A stretch of 64,000 bases of DNA. Origin: Janthinobacterium sp. 17J80-10 (GTDB lineage: Bacteria > Pseudomonadota > Gammaproteobacteria > Burkholderiales > Burkholderiaceae_D). The stretch is taken from NCBI RefSeq assembly GCF_004114795.1, contig NZ_CP035311.1, forward strand, positions 1,178,001-1,242,000. Direction: 5' to 3'. Under the pieces are notes generated by a model. It had not been told where the DNA came from and did not search any database. It saw nothing but the letters and a program-made list of their open reading frames with translations. The position numbers and the translations under genes were made by a program. Below, piece after piece: positions 10,601-19,270 of the stretch. Numbering within the stretch: position 1 is the first letter of the stretch; each line of letters begins with the position of its first letter.

Positions 10601-12750
10601 ATACGCCCAAGCCATCGCGTAGCCTGCCGAAAAAAGTCAGGCTGGTGGACCTCTTCAGCGGGCCGGTGCAACTGAATGCCCAGGGCGAGGCGGAAATCCC
10701 GCTGGCGCTGCCTGACTTCAACGGCAGCCTGCGGCTGATGGCCGTGGTGGCCAGCGCCGACAAGTTCGGCTCGCGCGACGCCGAAATGACGGTTGCGGCG
10801 CCGCTCGTTGCCGAACTGGCAACGCCGCGCTTCCTGTCCTTCGGCGACAGCGCCGTGGTTGCGCTCGACTTGCACAACATGTCCGGCGCGGAGAAAAAGC
10901 TGCAGGTGTCGCTGAACGGCGGCGGCGCGCTGCAATTGCAGGAAGCCGAGCGCACCGTGATGCTGAAAGACCAGGAAAAGCGCACCCTGCGCTTCCCGGT
11001 CGAGGCGCGTTCGGTGCCGGGCCTGCACACCATTGCGCTCAAGGTCAGCGGCGAGCAGATCAAGCTGGAGCGCAGTTTCGTATTGCAGGTGCAGGCGCCC
11101 ACGCCCCAGCAGCACTTCACGCGGCGCTACAGCGTCAAGCCCGGCGAGTCGCTGGAGATCCGCGATGCCGAACTCTCCGGCCTGCATCGCGGCTCGGTGC
11201 TGGCGCATCTCGTGGTGTCCAACAAGGCGCCGATCGACATACGCGCCGCCATCCAGGGTTTGCTGACTTACCCGTATGGTTGTGCCGAGCAGACCACCAG
11301 CACGGCCTATCCGCATGTCTTTGTCGACGAGGAGGCGGCGCGCCGCTTCGGCCTCAAGCCCTATAGCCGGGAAAAGCGTGCCGAAATGCTGGAGCAGGCA
11401 GTTGCCAGGCTGGCTGCGATGCAGGCGCCCAACGGTGGCTTCAGCTTGTGGGGCAATGTGTCGGAATACGAATACTGGTTGTCCGCCTACATCACCAGCT
11501 TCCTGCAGGATGCGCGCGAGCAGGGTTTTGCGGTGCCGGACGCCATGTACGGCAAGGCCATGGATTTCCTGCTGAAAGGCTTGCAGGAAGGCGTGGCGCA
11601 CTTGCCGGCAGCGCCCGCACCGGCAAATGCCGCCGCCGGCACGACGGCGACCGGCATGTGGCAGGAAGACCGCGAGCGCGACAATCGCCGCTTTGGCGTG
11701 CTGGCTTATGGTGCCTACGTGCTGGCACGTGAAAACAAGGTTCCCGTCGCAAGCCTGCGCCAGTTGCACGAGGTGCGCGCGCAGGCGCATTCCGGCTTGC
11801 CGCTGGTGCACCTGGGCATCGCCCTGAAACTGATGGGCGACAAGGACCGCAGCAGCGCCGCCCTGAATGAAGGCGTGCGCAAGAATCGCGACAGCAGCTA
11901 CTGGTGGTGGGATTACGGCAGCACGCTGCGTGACGCTGCCCTCAGCCATGCCCTGCTGGAACGCCACAAGATCGCCATCGAAGGCAGCGAGAACCTGGTG
12001 GCGGTGCTTGCCGCGGAAATGGAAAAGCACCGCTATTACAGCACCCAGGAAAAGCTGGCGCTGTTCCTGGTCGGGCGCACCTACGCCGCCGACAGCGGCG
12101 AGGCCTGGAGCGCCGACATTGCCGTTGATGACAAGACCGCGCAGCTGGGCGGAAAGGGCGCTGTCTTCCGCGAGCTGCAGGCAACGCAGCTGGCGGGCGG
12201 CGTCAAGCTTGCCAATACTCACAAGGAGCGCCTGTATGTCGAGCTGTCGCTGTCAGGCAACCCGGTCAAGCAACCGGCACCGCGCAATGACCCCATCGAA
12301 CTGAGCCGCAGTTTCCATACCGCCGAGGGCAAGCCGATTGCCGGACGTGCGTTGAAGGTCGGCGAGACCGTGCTGGTGCGCATCACTGCCAAATCGAAAA
12401 CCGCTATCGGCACCGGCATGGTGATCGACAAGATTCCCGCCGGGCTGGAAATCGAAAACATGAACATCGTGCAGGGCGAGCAGATGGGCATCGTCAAGAT
12501 CGGCGATATCAACCCGGCCGAAGCCATGAACGACAGCCGCATCAAGCATGTTGAATTCCGCGACGACCGGTTCGTCGCTGCGGTGCGGCTCGATGCGCGC
12601 GGCATCAACCTGTTCTACCGCGCGCGCGTGGTCACACCCGGAAAATTCGTGATGCCGCAGCTGTATGCCGAAGACATGTATCGCCCGGACCTGTTCGGCG
12701 TGCATGGCGGTGGCGAGACCCTGATCGTGGTGGATGCGAACGCGCCGTAA
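7636..12750 (+). CDS. Bacterial alpha-2-macroglobulin family protein (YfhM type)
   Basis: A 1704-residue periplasmic protease-trapping protein thought to guard the cell envelope when peptidoglycan is breached. It starts with a single hydrophobic segment (about residues 5-23, ending WYFGRN) that lacks a lipobox Cys, so it looks like a membrane anchor or uncleaved signal instead of the lipoprotein signal seen in E. coli YfhM. Repeated MG-type beta domains fill the N-terminal two thirds. The thioester motif GCAEQ is intact (Cys about 1216, Gln about 1219), followed by the helical thioester domain with WLSAYITSFL. Its 3' end overlaps pbpC by 17 bases, the classic partner arrangement. Confidence 0.95.
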   Translation: MRAKIVAIAMAVIALVAAAYWYFGRNDDGAFAPAGPETTSFQLIDAADRSLDGSPALALTFSLPLDARTSYDKYVRVFEMPTPVDGSAAQSDEEDEYAGSPAKGKAYSVSTKPEETNPNGGKPVEGAWVVGDNPRLLYFPHIKPQTRYVVQVLVALPAKNGSKLPSEARYAITTAPVSPAYYFASNGMVLPAKQNGGLPVVTVNVPEVDVQFLRVKPDQLPRFLDRVIGGRKPAKDKSEQAGEAGEEGEAGYDYDYDWRKSKLRGAVYVGQLDDLRSLTESVYLGRFLTEQKPNRRSVTHLPVEDIRELQEPGVYVAVMSQPGRFRYEFQTSYFYVSDIGMHARLFDKGADVFVSSLIDGKAVSGVDISWLDEEGKVLAQAATDGDGHAVFAERPKNARVAVARKDRQVSMIALKEPALDLSEYDITGATSRPVRLFAWSGRNLYRPGESFDLSVLARDADGHPVAAQPVQAILKRPDGKRHFTASWKPDGRYPGYYLKRLELPPDAPTGFWSLELRSDPAEKTPGTVMRFGVEEFLPERMKLDLSSKQAVLAPDGEFGIEVQGKYLYGAPAAGNRLLGVAQYERNKNPLAKEFPGFEFGNIADDDFKTRKELDEDKLDAEGRASAAIDLSPVAKRRSPFTVRATYSLLESGGRPIVRSIERVVWPAPVILGMRPLFTGDYAKENSQVEFEVVRAGSDGKLKASASMPVRLFRENRDYYWRFEDQRGWHSGFTETDELVETSSVSVPAGARGKLRVPVRYGRYRLEVMDPETGLTSAYRFYAGWSARSDEEQGVRPDRVALKLDKPAYRDGDTARLTITPPHQGQALATVEGDRTLWTKRVAIKDASATVDIPLGENWKRHDLYVTVMVMRPGSEGDRVTPARALGIMHLPLERTERKLNVTLEAPQKALPETTVKVKVKVPEAKGQQAMVTLSAVDVGILNITRFPTPDPHGFYFGRLRYGADQHDIYGRLIEKLQGQKGKLKFGGDNTPKPSRSLPKKVRLVDLFSGPVQLNAQGEAEIPLALPDFNGSLRLMAVVASADKFGSRDAEMTVAAPLVAELATPRFLSFGDSAVVALDLHNMSGAEKKLQVSLNGGGALQLQEAERTVMLKDQEKRTLRFPVEARSVPGLHTIALKVSGEQIKLERSFVLQVQAPTPQQHFTRRYSVKPGESLEIRDAELSGLHRGSVLAHLVVSNKAPIDIRAAIQGLLTYPYGCAEQTTSTAYPHVFVDEEAARRFGLKPYSREKRAEMLEQAVARLAAMQAPNGGFSLWGNVSEYEYWLSAYITSFLQDAREQGFAVPDAMYGKAMDFLLKGLQEGVAHLPAAPAPANAAAGTTATGMWQEDRERDNRRFGVLAYGAYVLARENKVPVASLRQLHEVRAQAHSGLPLVHLGIALKLMGDKDRSSAALNEGVRKNRDSSYWWWDYGSTLRDAALSHALLERHKIAIEGSENLVAVLAAEMEKHRYYSTQEKLALFLVGRTYAADSGEAWSADIAVDDKTAQLGGKGAVFRELQATQLAGGVKLANTHKERLYVELSLSGNPVKQPAPRNDPIELSRSFHTAEGKPIAGRALKVGETVLVRITAKSKTAIGTGMVIDKIPAGLEIENMNIVQGEQMGIVKIGDINPAEAMNDSRIKHVEFRDDRFVAAVRLDARGINLFYRARVVTPGKFVMPQLYAEDMYRPDLFGVHGGGETLIVVDANAP

Positions 12751-15058
12751 ATGGTGGAAGGCGGCATCCGGCGCAATAGTGGTCTGCGTCATCGCCTTAC
12801 TGCTGTTCGATCGCCTGTTTCCGCTGCCGGCGCCGGGGCGCGATGCGCCGTACGCGCTGGTGGTGGTGGCGCGCGACGGCACGCCGCTGCGCGCCTTCCC
12901 GGACCGCGAACATGTCTGGCGCCACCCGGTGCCGCTGGACGACGTGTCGCCGCTGTATCTTGAGGCGCTGGTGGCGTATGAAGACCGCGCTTTCTGGTGG
13001 CATGCCGGCGTCAATCCCTGGGCGCTGGCGCGCGCCGGCTGGCAGTGGCTGGTGCATGGCCGCATTGTCTCCGGCGGCTCCACCATCACCATGCAGGTGG
13101 CGCGCATCCTTGAACCGACGCCGCGCACGCCGGGCGGGAAATTGCGCCAGATCGTCCGCGCCCTGCAGATCGAGGCGCATTACTCCAAGCGCGAGATCCT
13201 CAATATCTACGTCAACTATGCGCCCATGGGCGGCGTGCTCGAAGGCGTCGAGGCTGCCAGCCGCGCCTATCTCGGCAAGCCGGCGCGGCGCCTGACGCAT
13301 GCCGAAGCCGCAATGCTGGCGGTGCTGCCGCAACGCCCCTCGGCCTTGCGGCCGGACCGCTATCCGCAGCGGGCCAGGGATGCGCGCGACAAGGTCTTGC
13401 GCCGCCTGGAAGGCCGCTGGCCGCAGAGCGCGGTCAATGATGCCCTGACCGAGCCGGCGTATGCCAACAAGGTCAGCGACCCGATGCTGGCGCCCTTGCT
13501 GGCGCAACGCCTGAAGCGGCAATCCCGTGGCAGGACGCGCATCGACACCACCATCGATGCGGCAGCGCAAGCCGGCGTCGAGGGGCTGCTGGCCGATCGC
13601 GCCCGCATCCTGCCGCCGCGCGTGTCGCTGGCGGCGATGGTGGTGGACAATGCCGATGCCAGCGTGCTGGCTTATGCCGGGTCTGCCGATTTTGCTGATG
13701 CGGAACGCTTCAGCCACGTCGACATGGTGCGCGCTTCGCGCTCGCCGGGGTCGACCCTGAAGCCCTTCCTGTATGCCTTTGCGCTGGACGAGGGGCTGGT
13801 GCATTCGGAGTCGCTGCTGTCGGACACGCCGCAGTCGTTCGGCGGCTACCAGCCGGGCAACTTCCAGCAATCCTTCCATGGCCCGGTCAGCGTTTCCGAA
13901 GCGCTGGTCAAGTCGCTGAACGTGCCGGCGGTGGAAGTGCTGGAGCAACTGGGGTCGGCGCGATTCGTGTCAATGTTGCGGCGCGGCGGCCTGCGCCTGG
14001 ATTTCCCGCCGGGCGCCGGCCCCAATCTATCGGTAATCCTGGGCGGCGCCGGCGCGCGCCTCGAAGACATGGTGGGCGCCTATGCGGCATTTGCCCGGCG
14101 CGGCTTGGCGGTCACGCCGCGCTTTACGCCGGGCATGCCCTTGCAGGAGCAGCGCATGATGAGCGAGGGCGCGGCCTTCATCGTGCGCGATATCCTCGAG
14201 ACTGGCGGGCCGCTGGGGCGGGCGGTGGAGGGCAACGGCGGCTATCGCGGCATTGCCTGGAAGACCGGCACCAGTTTCGGCTTTCGCGATGCCTGGGCGG
14301 TTGGCGTCAGCCAGCGCTACACCGTCGGCGTCTGGGTCGGCAGGCCCGATGGCACGCCCAACCCGGGGTTTTTCGGCGCGAATGTCGCAGCGCCCCTGCT
14401 GGTGGATATTTTCAATGCGCTGCCGGATGGCCGGGCGGCCAGTCCGCAGCCCGTGCCCGCCGGCGTTACCCAGGAGCGCATCTGCTGGCCGCTCGGCACG
14501 CGCGTTGACGACAAGGACCTGCACCTGTGCCCGCTGCAGCGCACCGCCTGGGTATTGAACGGCACTGCGCCGCCGACTTTTGCCGACCGATTGCGCAGCG
14601 GCCCGCCGGCCTATGCGTATCATGTCGACCGCATCACGCGGCTACGCGTGGCGCCCGACTGCGCCCGCAATCCGGTCGAGCGCATCGAAACGGCGCGCTG
14701 GCCATCGTCGCTGGAGCCCTGGCTGGACGCCGGCTTGCGGCAACGCATGCTGCCGCCCCGTTGGGCGCCGGAATGCGCGGCGGCCCATGCGTCAGGGGAT
14801 GGCTTGAAAATTGTCGGCTTGAGCGATGGCGAGATCCTGCGCCGCGCGCAGGGCAATGACATTCCGCGAGCCCGCCTGGAAATCCGCGGCGCGCGCGAGG
14901 AAGTAAGCTGGATGCTCAATGGCAGCCTGCTGGCGCGCAGCAAGCCGGGCGCCAGCCAGGTCGTCGAATTTCCGGAACCAGGACGTTACGACATTACTGC
15001 CTTCGACGACCATGGGCGCTATGACCGCATCAGCGTCAGCGTGCATGGTGCGCGCTGA
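12734..15058 (+). CDS. pbpC: Penicillin-binding protein 1C
   Basis: Bifunctional class A-like peptidoglycan synthase anchored in the inner membrane. The 774-residue protein has a membrane segment (about residues 13-28), a GT51 transglycosylase domain with EDRAFWWHAGVN and GGSTITMQ, a transpeptidase domain with the SxxK motif S340-T-L-K343, SLN (in VKSLNVPAVEV) and KTGTS from residue 510, and a C-terminal BiPBP_C-like beta domain from about residue 695. It starts 17 bases inside the alpha-2-macroglobulin gene, so the two are translationally linked; the pair is thought to repair the wall and trap invading proteases together. Confidence 0.96.
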   Translation: MRTRRKWWKAASGAIVVCVIALLLFDRLFPLPAPGRDAPYALVVVARDGTPLRAFPDREHVWRHPVPLDDVSPLYLEALVAYEDRAFWWHAGVNPWALARAGWQWLVHGRIVSGGSTITMQVARILEPTPRTPGGKLRQIVRALQIEAHYSKREILNIYVNYAPMGGVLEGVEAASRAYLGKPARRLTHAEAAMLAVLPQRPSALRPDRYPQRARDARDKVLRRLEGRWPQSAVNDALTEPAYANKVSDPMLAPLLAQRLKRQSRGRTRIDTTIDAAAQAGVEGLLADRARILPPRVSLAAMVVDNADASVLAYAGSADFADAERFSHVDMVRASRSPGSTLKPFLYAFALDEGLVHSESLLSDTPQSFGGYQPGNFQQSFHGPVSVSEALVKSLNVPAVEVLEQLGSARFVSMLRRGGLRLDFPPGAGPNLSVILGGAGARLEDMVGAYAAFARRGLAVTPRFTPGMPLQEQRMMSEGAAFIVRDILETGGPLGRAVEGNGGYRGIAWKTGTSFGFRDAWAVGVSQRYTVGVWVGRPDGTPNPGFFGANVAAPLLVDIFNALPDGRAASPQPVPAGVTQERICWPLGTRVDDKDLHLCPLQRTAWVLNGTAPPTFADRLRSGPPAYAYHVDRITRLRVAPDCARNPVERIETARWPSSLEPWLDAGLRQRMLPPRWAPECAAAHASGDGLKIVGLSDGEILRRAQGNDIPRARLEIRGAREEVSWMLNGSLLARSKPGASQVVEFPEPGRYDITAFDDHGRYDRISVSVHGAR

Positions 15059-15081
15059 CGCCGAGGTTCAGGCGCCCGTCC

Positions 15082-16469
15082 TTACCAGGACAAGGCTTGC
15101 TGGTGCACGCCGGTCACATTGAAGGTCTTGTAGCCGGTTGATGCGCTGGTGCGGCGCGGCGCAAACAGGGTCGAGTCGGCATAGGTGCCGCCAGCGGTCT
15201 TGGTCTGGAAGCCGCTGCCGGTCACATGCAGAAGGTAGCCGCACATGTCGTAACCGGTGGCAAACGGCGCTTTCACCACGACCTTGATCACATCGTCTTT
15301 CTTGGCGCGGAAAACGGCAAAGTCCTGGTAGCCGACCGCGCTGCCGCCCCACAGTGCCGACGCGGTATTGACGCCGAATTTCTTGCTCGGGCTGCCGAAC
15401 CAGGTGGCCGCATCGCTCGCCGAATCGAAGGTGCCGCTGCTGTCGGCCTTGACGTAGACATCGAAGTCGAGCTCGGCATAGGCGTTGGTATTGCTCAGCA
15501 CGAGCGAGACGAACTGGTCGGATTTCGACTTGAAGTAGAACGTGTGGTTGGCGCTGGAGGAATAGCTCAGGGTACAGCTTGCCGAGACGGCGTCGACCGA
15601 GAACGAGGTATCGTTGACGAAGTTGCTTGGATTGGCTTGACGGCTGACCAGGTTGGCGCGCGGGTACAGTTCGGACAACGGGTAGTTGCGATAGGTGGCC
15701 GGGCTGGCAGTATCGTACTGGACTTCCAGGGTGCGCTTGACCTGTCCGCTGGCGACCATGTCGCCGGTCGTGGCATCGATCGAAACCAGGCCGGAAGCGC
15801 CGTAGCCCAGCTTGCCAAGCGGCCCCAGCGGACCCAGGACGCCGAACGGACCGACCGGACCGAGGATGCCCCAGACGCCAGCAGGGTCGAGTTGATGGGG
15901 GAAGTCGTTGTAGTCGGAGGTTTGCTCCTGGTGCGCCGAGCCGATATTTTCATTCAGGTGCGGCATGCTGCGGTAAAGCGCCTGTTCGGAAAGCGTCCCG
16001 CTGGCGCCGAGCGGACCGGTCGGGCCGAAAGGGGCAGAAGAACCGAACAGCGGGTCGCCATTCCAGAAATAGCTGCCTACCCAGGACGAGTAGCTGCTCG
16101 GGAACCAGGAAATGCTGCCCCATGAAAACGAGCCCCCCACAGCGGGCCCACCGAACTCAGCGGCCCGGTATAGCCCATGGGGCCAAGGGGCCCGAGTGCG
16201 CTGCCGGCCTGCAGGTAAGCCGACCAGTTGTAATTCCAGTAGTTGGGGTTGGAGGCATATCCCGAATAGGTATCGGAATAGTCATAGTACATACGGATAT
16301 TGCCCAGCGTGCTGTTGCCGGTTGGTCCGCTGACATCCGCGTAATACACATTGGTCGAGATGGTGTTGCCGCTGACCAGAAGACGATTGTTGTTGACGTC
16401 GAATTCATTGGCCCGGGTCGCGGCGGACGCGGCCAGGAGCAGGACGATTGCTGCAAATTTCTTGTTCAT
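15082..16469 (-). pseudogene. Secreted protein with collagen-like Gly-Pro-Leu triplets, interrupted by a frameshift
   Basis: Two minus-strand frames form one gene. The 5' frame starts at 16469 (MNKKFAAIVLLLAASAATRA, a Sec signal peptide cut near residue 20, with GGGAGT upstream) and carries GPLGPMGYTGPL. It runs out of frame at a G6 run (plus-strand C6 at 16133-16138). Adding one G joins it to the 3' frame, reading GPLWGGSFSWG, and restores about 462 residues. The 3' frame has GPTGPLGASG and a run GIL-GPV-GPF-GVL-GPL-GPL-GKL near 15806-15871, then a beta-rich C-terminal part with two Cys. I do not recognise the family. The break may be a real mutation, slippage-based phase variation or a base-calling error. 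The gene converges on pbpC. Confidence 0.75.
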
Positions 16470-16779
16470 GGATGACACTCCCTGATGAGGTTGTTTTTGG
16501 TTTTCGATCTGCCTCCGACAAGCCTGGAACGGGATATCAGGCGCCACTCACCGCCTTGTGGGCAGGGATGCCAGCATCGTTTATTGTTTTTTAGAAATTT
16601 CGCAGATTTTCAGCGACGTGAGATAGCAATGCCAATCACATGTTTTGATAGCACGCATTTCCGAATCGAATATCTCGGTAGATTGCAGAGGGAAATGAGG
16701 AATTGCTGGAAGGGGGAAGGCGTGTTGCGGATACGTCAGCTTCTTCCTTGAAAAAGGAAGAAGCTTGTCAGGAATGACA
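16470..16779. other. Non-coding interval between the frameshifted gene and gcdH
   Basis: About 310 bases without a convincing gene. The left end holds the ribosome site and presumably the promoter of the leftward triplet-repeat gene; the right end holds the 12-bp hairpin downstream of gcdH. Nothing else recognised. Confidence 0.5.
16738..16765 (-). terminator. 12-bp hairpin after gcdH
   Basis: AGCTTCTTCCTT (16738-16749) and AAGGAAGAAGCT (16754-16765) form a perfect stem with a GAAA loop, 14 bases past the gcdH stop. The stem is strong but no T-run follows, so it is a probable terminator or 3' stabiliser. Confidence 0.55.
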
Positions 16780-17985
16780 TCAGGGCTGGAATGCCTGGAT
16801 GCCGGTTTGCGCCCGGCCGAGGATCAGGGCGTGCACATCGTGCGTGCCTTCATAGGTATTCACGACTTCGAGATTGAGCATGTGGCGGATGATGCCGAAT
16901 TCATCGGAGATGCCATTGCCGCCCAACATGTCGCGGGCCACGCGGGCAATGTCGAGCGCCTTGCCGCAGGAATTGCGCTTGAGCATGGACGTGATTTCCA
17001 CCGAGGCCGAGCCTTCATCCTTCATGCGGCCCAGCCGCAGGCATGCCTGCAAGCCCAGCGCGATTTCCGTCTGCATGTCGGCCAGCTTCTTTTGCACCAG
17101 CTGGTTGGCGGCCAGGGGGCGGCCGAACTGCTGGCGGTCCAGCACATACTGGCGCGCCGTGTGCCAGCAGGATTCGGCGGCGCCCAGCGCGCCCCAGGCA
17201 ATGCCGTAACGCGCCGAATCGAGGCAGGTAAAGGGGCCCTTCAAGCCGCGCACTTGCGGAAAGGCGTTTTCTTCAGGGCAGAATACGCCGTCCATGACAA
17301 TCTGCCCGGTGATCGAGGCGCGCAAGCCGAACTTGCCCTGGATCGCCGGTGCAGAAAGGCCCGCCATGCCTTTTTCCAGCACGAAGCCGCGAATGGCGCC
17401 CTCGTCATCCTTGGCCCACACCACGAAGACATTGGCGATCGGCGAATTGGTGATCCAGTTCTTGCTGCCGGAAAGGGAATAGCCGCCTGCGACTTTCTTC
17501 GCGCGGGTTGCCAGGGAGCCGGGGTCGGAGCCATGGTCGGGTTCGGTCAGGCCGAAGCAGCCGATGAATTCGCCGCTGGCCAGTTTAGGCAGATATTTCT
17601 GGCGCTGGGCTTCCGTACCGAAGGTATAGATCGGCAACATCACCAGCGAGGATTGCACGCTCAGCATCGAGCGGTATCCCGAGTCGACGCGCTCCACTTC
17701 GCGCGCGATCACGCCGTAGCTGACGTAATTCAGGCCGGCGCCGCCGTATTCTTCCGGGATGGTTGCGCCGAGCAAGCCGAGCTCGCCCAGTTCCCGGAAA
17801 ATCGCCGCATCCATGCGCTCGTGGCGGAAGGCTTCCAGCACGCGTGGCTGCAACTTGTCCTGGCAATAGGCGCGCGTGGCATCGCGCACCATGCGCTCGC
17901 TTTCGGTCAATTGCTGGTCCAGCAGGAGCGGATCTTCCCAGTGAAACTGGGCTTTGGTTTTTGGTGTGGTAGAGGTGGAAGTCAT
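16780..17985 (-). CDS. gcdH: Glutaryl-CoA dehydrogenase
   Basis: FAD-dependent acyl-CoA dehydrogenase that oxidises and decarboxylates glutaryl-CoA to crotonyl-CoA in lysine, tryptophan and aromatic degradation. The 401-residue protein starts MTSTSTTPK; open frame further upstream belongs to the neighbouring reading frame. Signatures are [33 protein letters not shown] and [13 protein letters not shown], with the catalytic base Glu in [13 protein letters not shown]. The N-terminal [13 protein letters not shown] is specific to this subfamily. It lies 31 bases behind a flavin reductase-like gene on the same strand. Confidence 0.93.
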   Translation of the reverse strand: MTSTSTTPKTKAQFHWEDPLLLDQQLTESERMVRDATRAYCQDKLQPRVLEAFRHERMDAAIFRELGELGLLGATIPEEYGGAGLNYVSYGVIAREVERVDSGYRSMLSVQSSLVMLPIYTFGTEAQRQKYLPKLASGEFIGCFGLTEPDHGSDPGSLATRAKKVAGGYSLSGSKNWITNSPIANVFVVWAKDDEGAIRGFVLEKGMAGLSAPAIQGKFGLRASITGQIVMDGVFCPEENAFPQVRGLKGPFTCLDSARYGIAWGALGAAESCWHTARQYVLDRQQFGRPLAANQLVQKKLADMQTEIALGLQACLRLGRMKDEGSASVEITSMLKRNSCGKALDIARVARDMLGGNGISDEFGIIRHMLNLEVVNTYEGTHDVHALILGRAQTGIQAFQP

Positions 17986-18016
17986 GGTCGTTTGGAAAGA
18001 TTGGTGAAGCCAGTAT

Positions 18017-18526
18017 TTATTCGATGTTGGTCGCAACGAATTTGCCGCTATGAAAAACCAAAGCCGGTTGCGGTTCGACAGCACAGTGTTCGACTTCGCC
18101 GACCAGAATGACATGGTCGCCTTCCGGATAGCGGCTCCGGTTGCGGCATTCGAACCAGGCGGCCACGCCTTGCAGGATCGGCAAGCCGGTCGCCGACAAT
18201 GCGAAATCCACGCCGTCGAAGCGGTTCTCGATGCGGCGCGCGAAACGGTCGGCGAGGCTGGCCTGGTGCGAAGCCAGGATATTGATGACGTAGTGCGAGC
18301 AGGACTGGAATACCGGCAAGCTGCGGGCGCTGTTGGCAAGGCTCCACAGCACCAGGGGCGGCGCAAGCGACACGGAATTGAAGGAGGTCGCGGTCAGGCC
18401 AATGAATTCGCCGGATTCTGCGCGTGCGGTGACGACGGTCACGCCCGTGGCAAACTGGGCCAGGGCATTGCGAAAATGGCGGGTGTCGAGTGGATCGGTG
18501 ACACCACGCGGAAGACTATTGTGCAT
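18017..18526 (-). CDS. Flavin reductase family protein (HpaC-like FMN-binding split barrel)
   Basis: A 169-residue protein of the short-chain flavin reductase family, which uses NAD(P)H to reduce free FMN or FAD for partner monooxygenases. Typical segments are [42 protein letters not shown] and a C-terminal [25 protein letters not shown] strand. It is first in a two-gene unit with gcdH, but no monooxygenase oxygenase component is nearby, so the partner is unknown. msrA is transcribed divergently from about 200 bases away. Confidence 0.85.
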   Translation of the reverse strand: MHNSLPRGVTDPLDTRHFRNALAQFATGVTVVTARAESGEFIGLTATSFNSVSLAPPLVLWSLANSARSLPVFQSCSHYVINILASHQASLADRFARRIENRFDGVDFALSATGLPILQGVAAWFECRNRSRYPEGDHVILVGEVEHCAVEPQPALVFHSGKFVATNIE

Positions 18527-18724
18527 CTAGGGCCTGTTTTGTTCTGTCTGGCGCATCAAAGGCCGAAAAGTAACAAAAATGATACACCAAGGCGCAGATA
18601 AGGGGAAATTGCCGGGGGATGCGGGTTTTACGGTGCGCATCATTTTCAGCGCTTATAATGACCAGGTAAACTGGCGTGGCAATGGCGAACGCCGCCATCG
18701 TGCCCATCTTGAACGGAGTGCAGC

Positions 18725-19252
18725 ATGACCACCGAAATCGCAACACTGGGAGGCGGTTGCTTCTGGTGCCTGGAAGCCGTCTACCAGGAATTGAAAGGCA
18801 TCCAGCACGTGGAGTCCGGCTATGCTGGCGGCGCAGTCGCCAATCCCAGCTACGAGGATGTGTGCGGCGGCCAGACCGGGCACGCCGAAGTGGTGCGCAT
18901 CAGCTTCGATCCGGCGATTGTCAGCTATCGTGAGATCCTGGAGATTTTCTTTACCATCCACGACCCGACGACCCTCAATCGCCAGGGTAACGATTGCGGC
19001 ACCCAGTACCGTTCCGTCATCTATTACCATACGCCCGGGCAACAGGATACGGCCAGGCATGTGATCGCCGAAATGGCCAATGTATGGGATGCGCCGATCG
19101 TCACCGAACTGAGCCCGCTGCCGGCCTATTACAAGGCCGAGGACTACCACCAGAATTACTTCCGCCAGAATCCGCTGCAAGGCTATTGCGCCTTCGTGGT
19201 GGCGCCCAAGGTGGCAAAGTTCCGCAAGGTCTTCGCCGACAAGGCCAGGTAG
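18725..19252 (+). CDS. msrA: Peptide-methionine (S)-S-oxide reductase
   Basis: Reduces methionine-S-sulfoxide in oxidised proteins, with thioredoxin regenerating the enzyme. The catalytic motif GGGCFWC lies at residues 9-15 (nucleophilic Cys12), followed by GYAGG, HAEVVRI, IHDPTTLNRQGND and GTQYRSVIYY. At 175 residues it is the short single-domain form without an MsrB domain. The ATG follows a CGGAG ribosome site. It converges on cfa with an 18-base gap. Confidence 0.96.
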   Translation: MTTEIATLGGGCFWCLEAVYQELKGIQHVESGYAGGAVANPSYEDVCGGQTGHAEVVRISFDPAIVSYREILEIFFTIHDPTTLNRQGNDCGTQYRSVIYYHTPGQQDTARHVIAEMANVWDAPIVTELSPLPAYYKAEDYHQNYFRQNPLQGYCAFVVAPKVAKFRKVFADKAR

Positions 19253-19270
19253 GTTCAGGGCAAAGCAGGT

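Noticed and set aside
9736..12222. 828-codon minus-strand open frame within the macroglobulin gene
   Set aside because: Antisense shadow in third-position GC-rich DNA; no domains or ribosome site.
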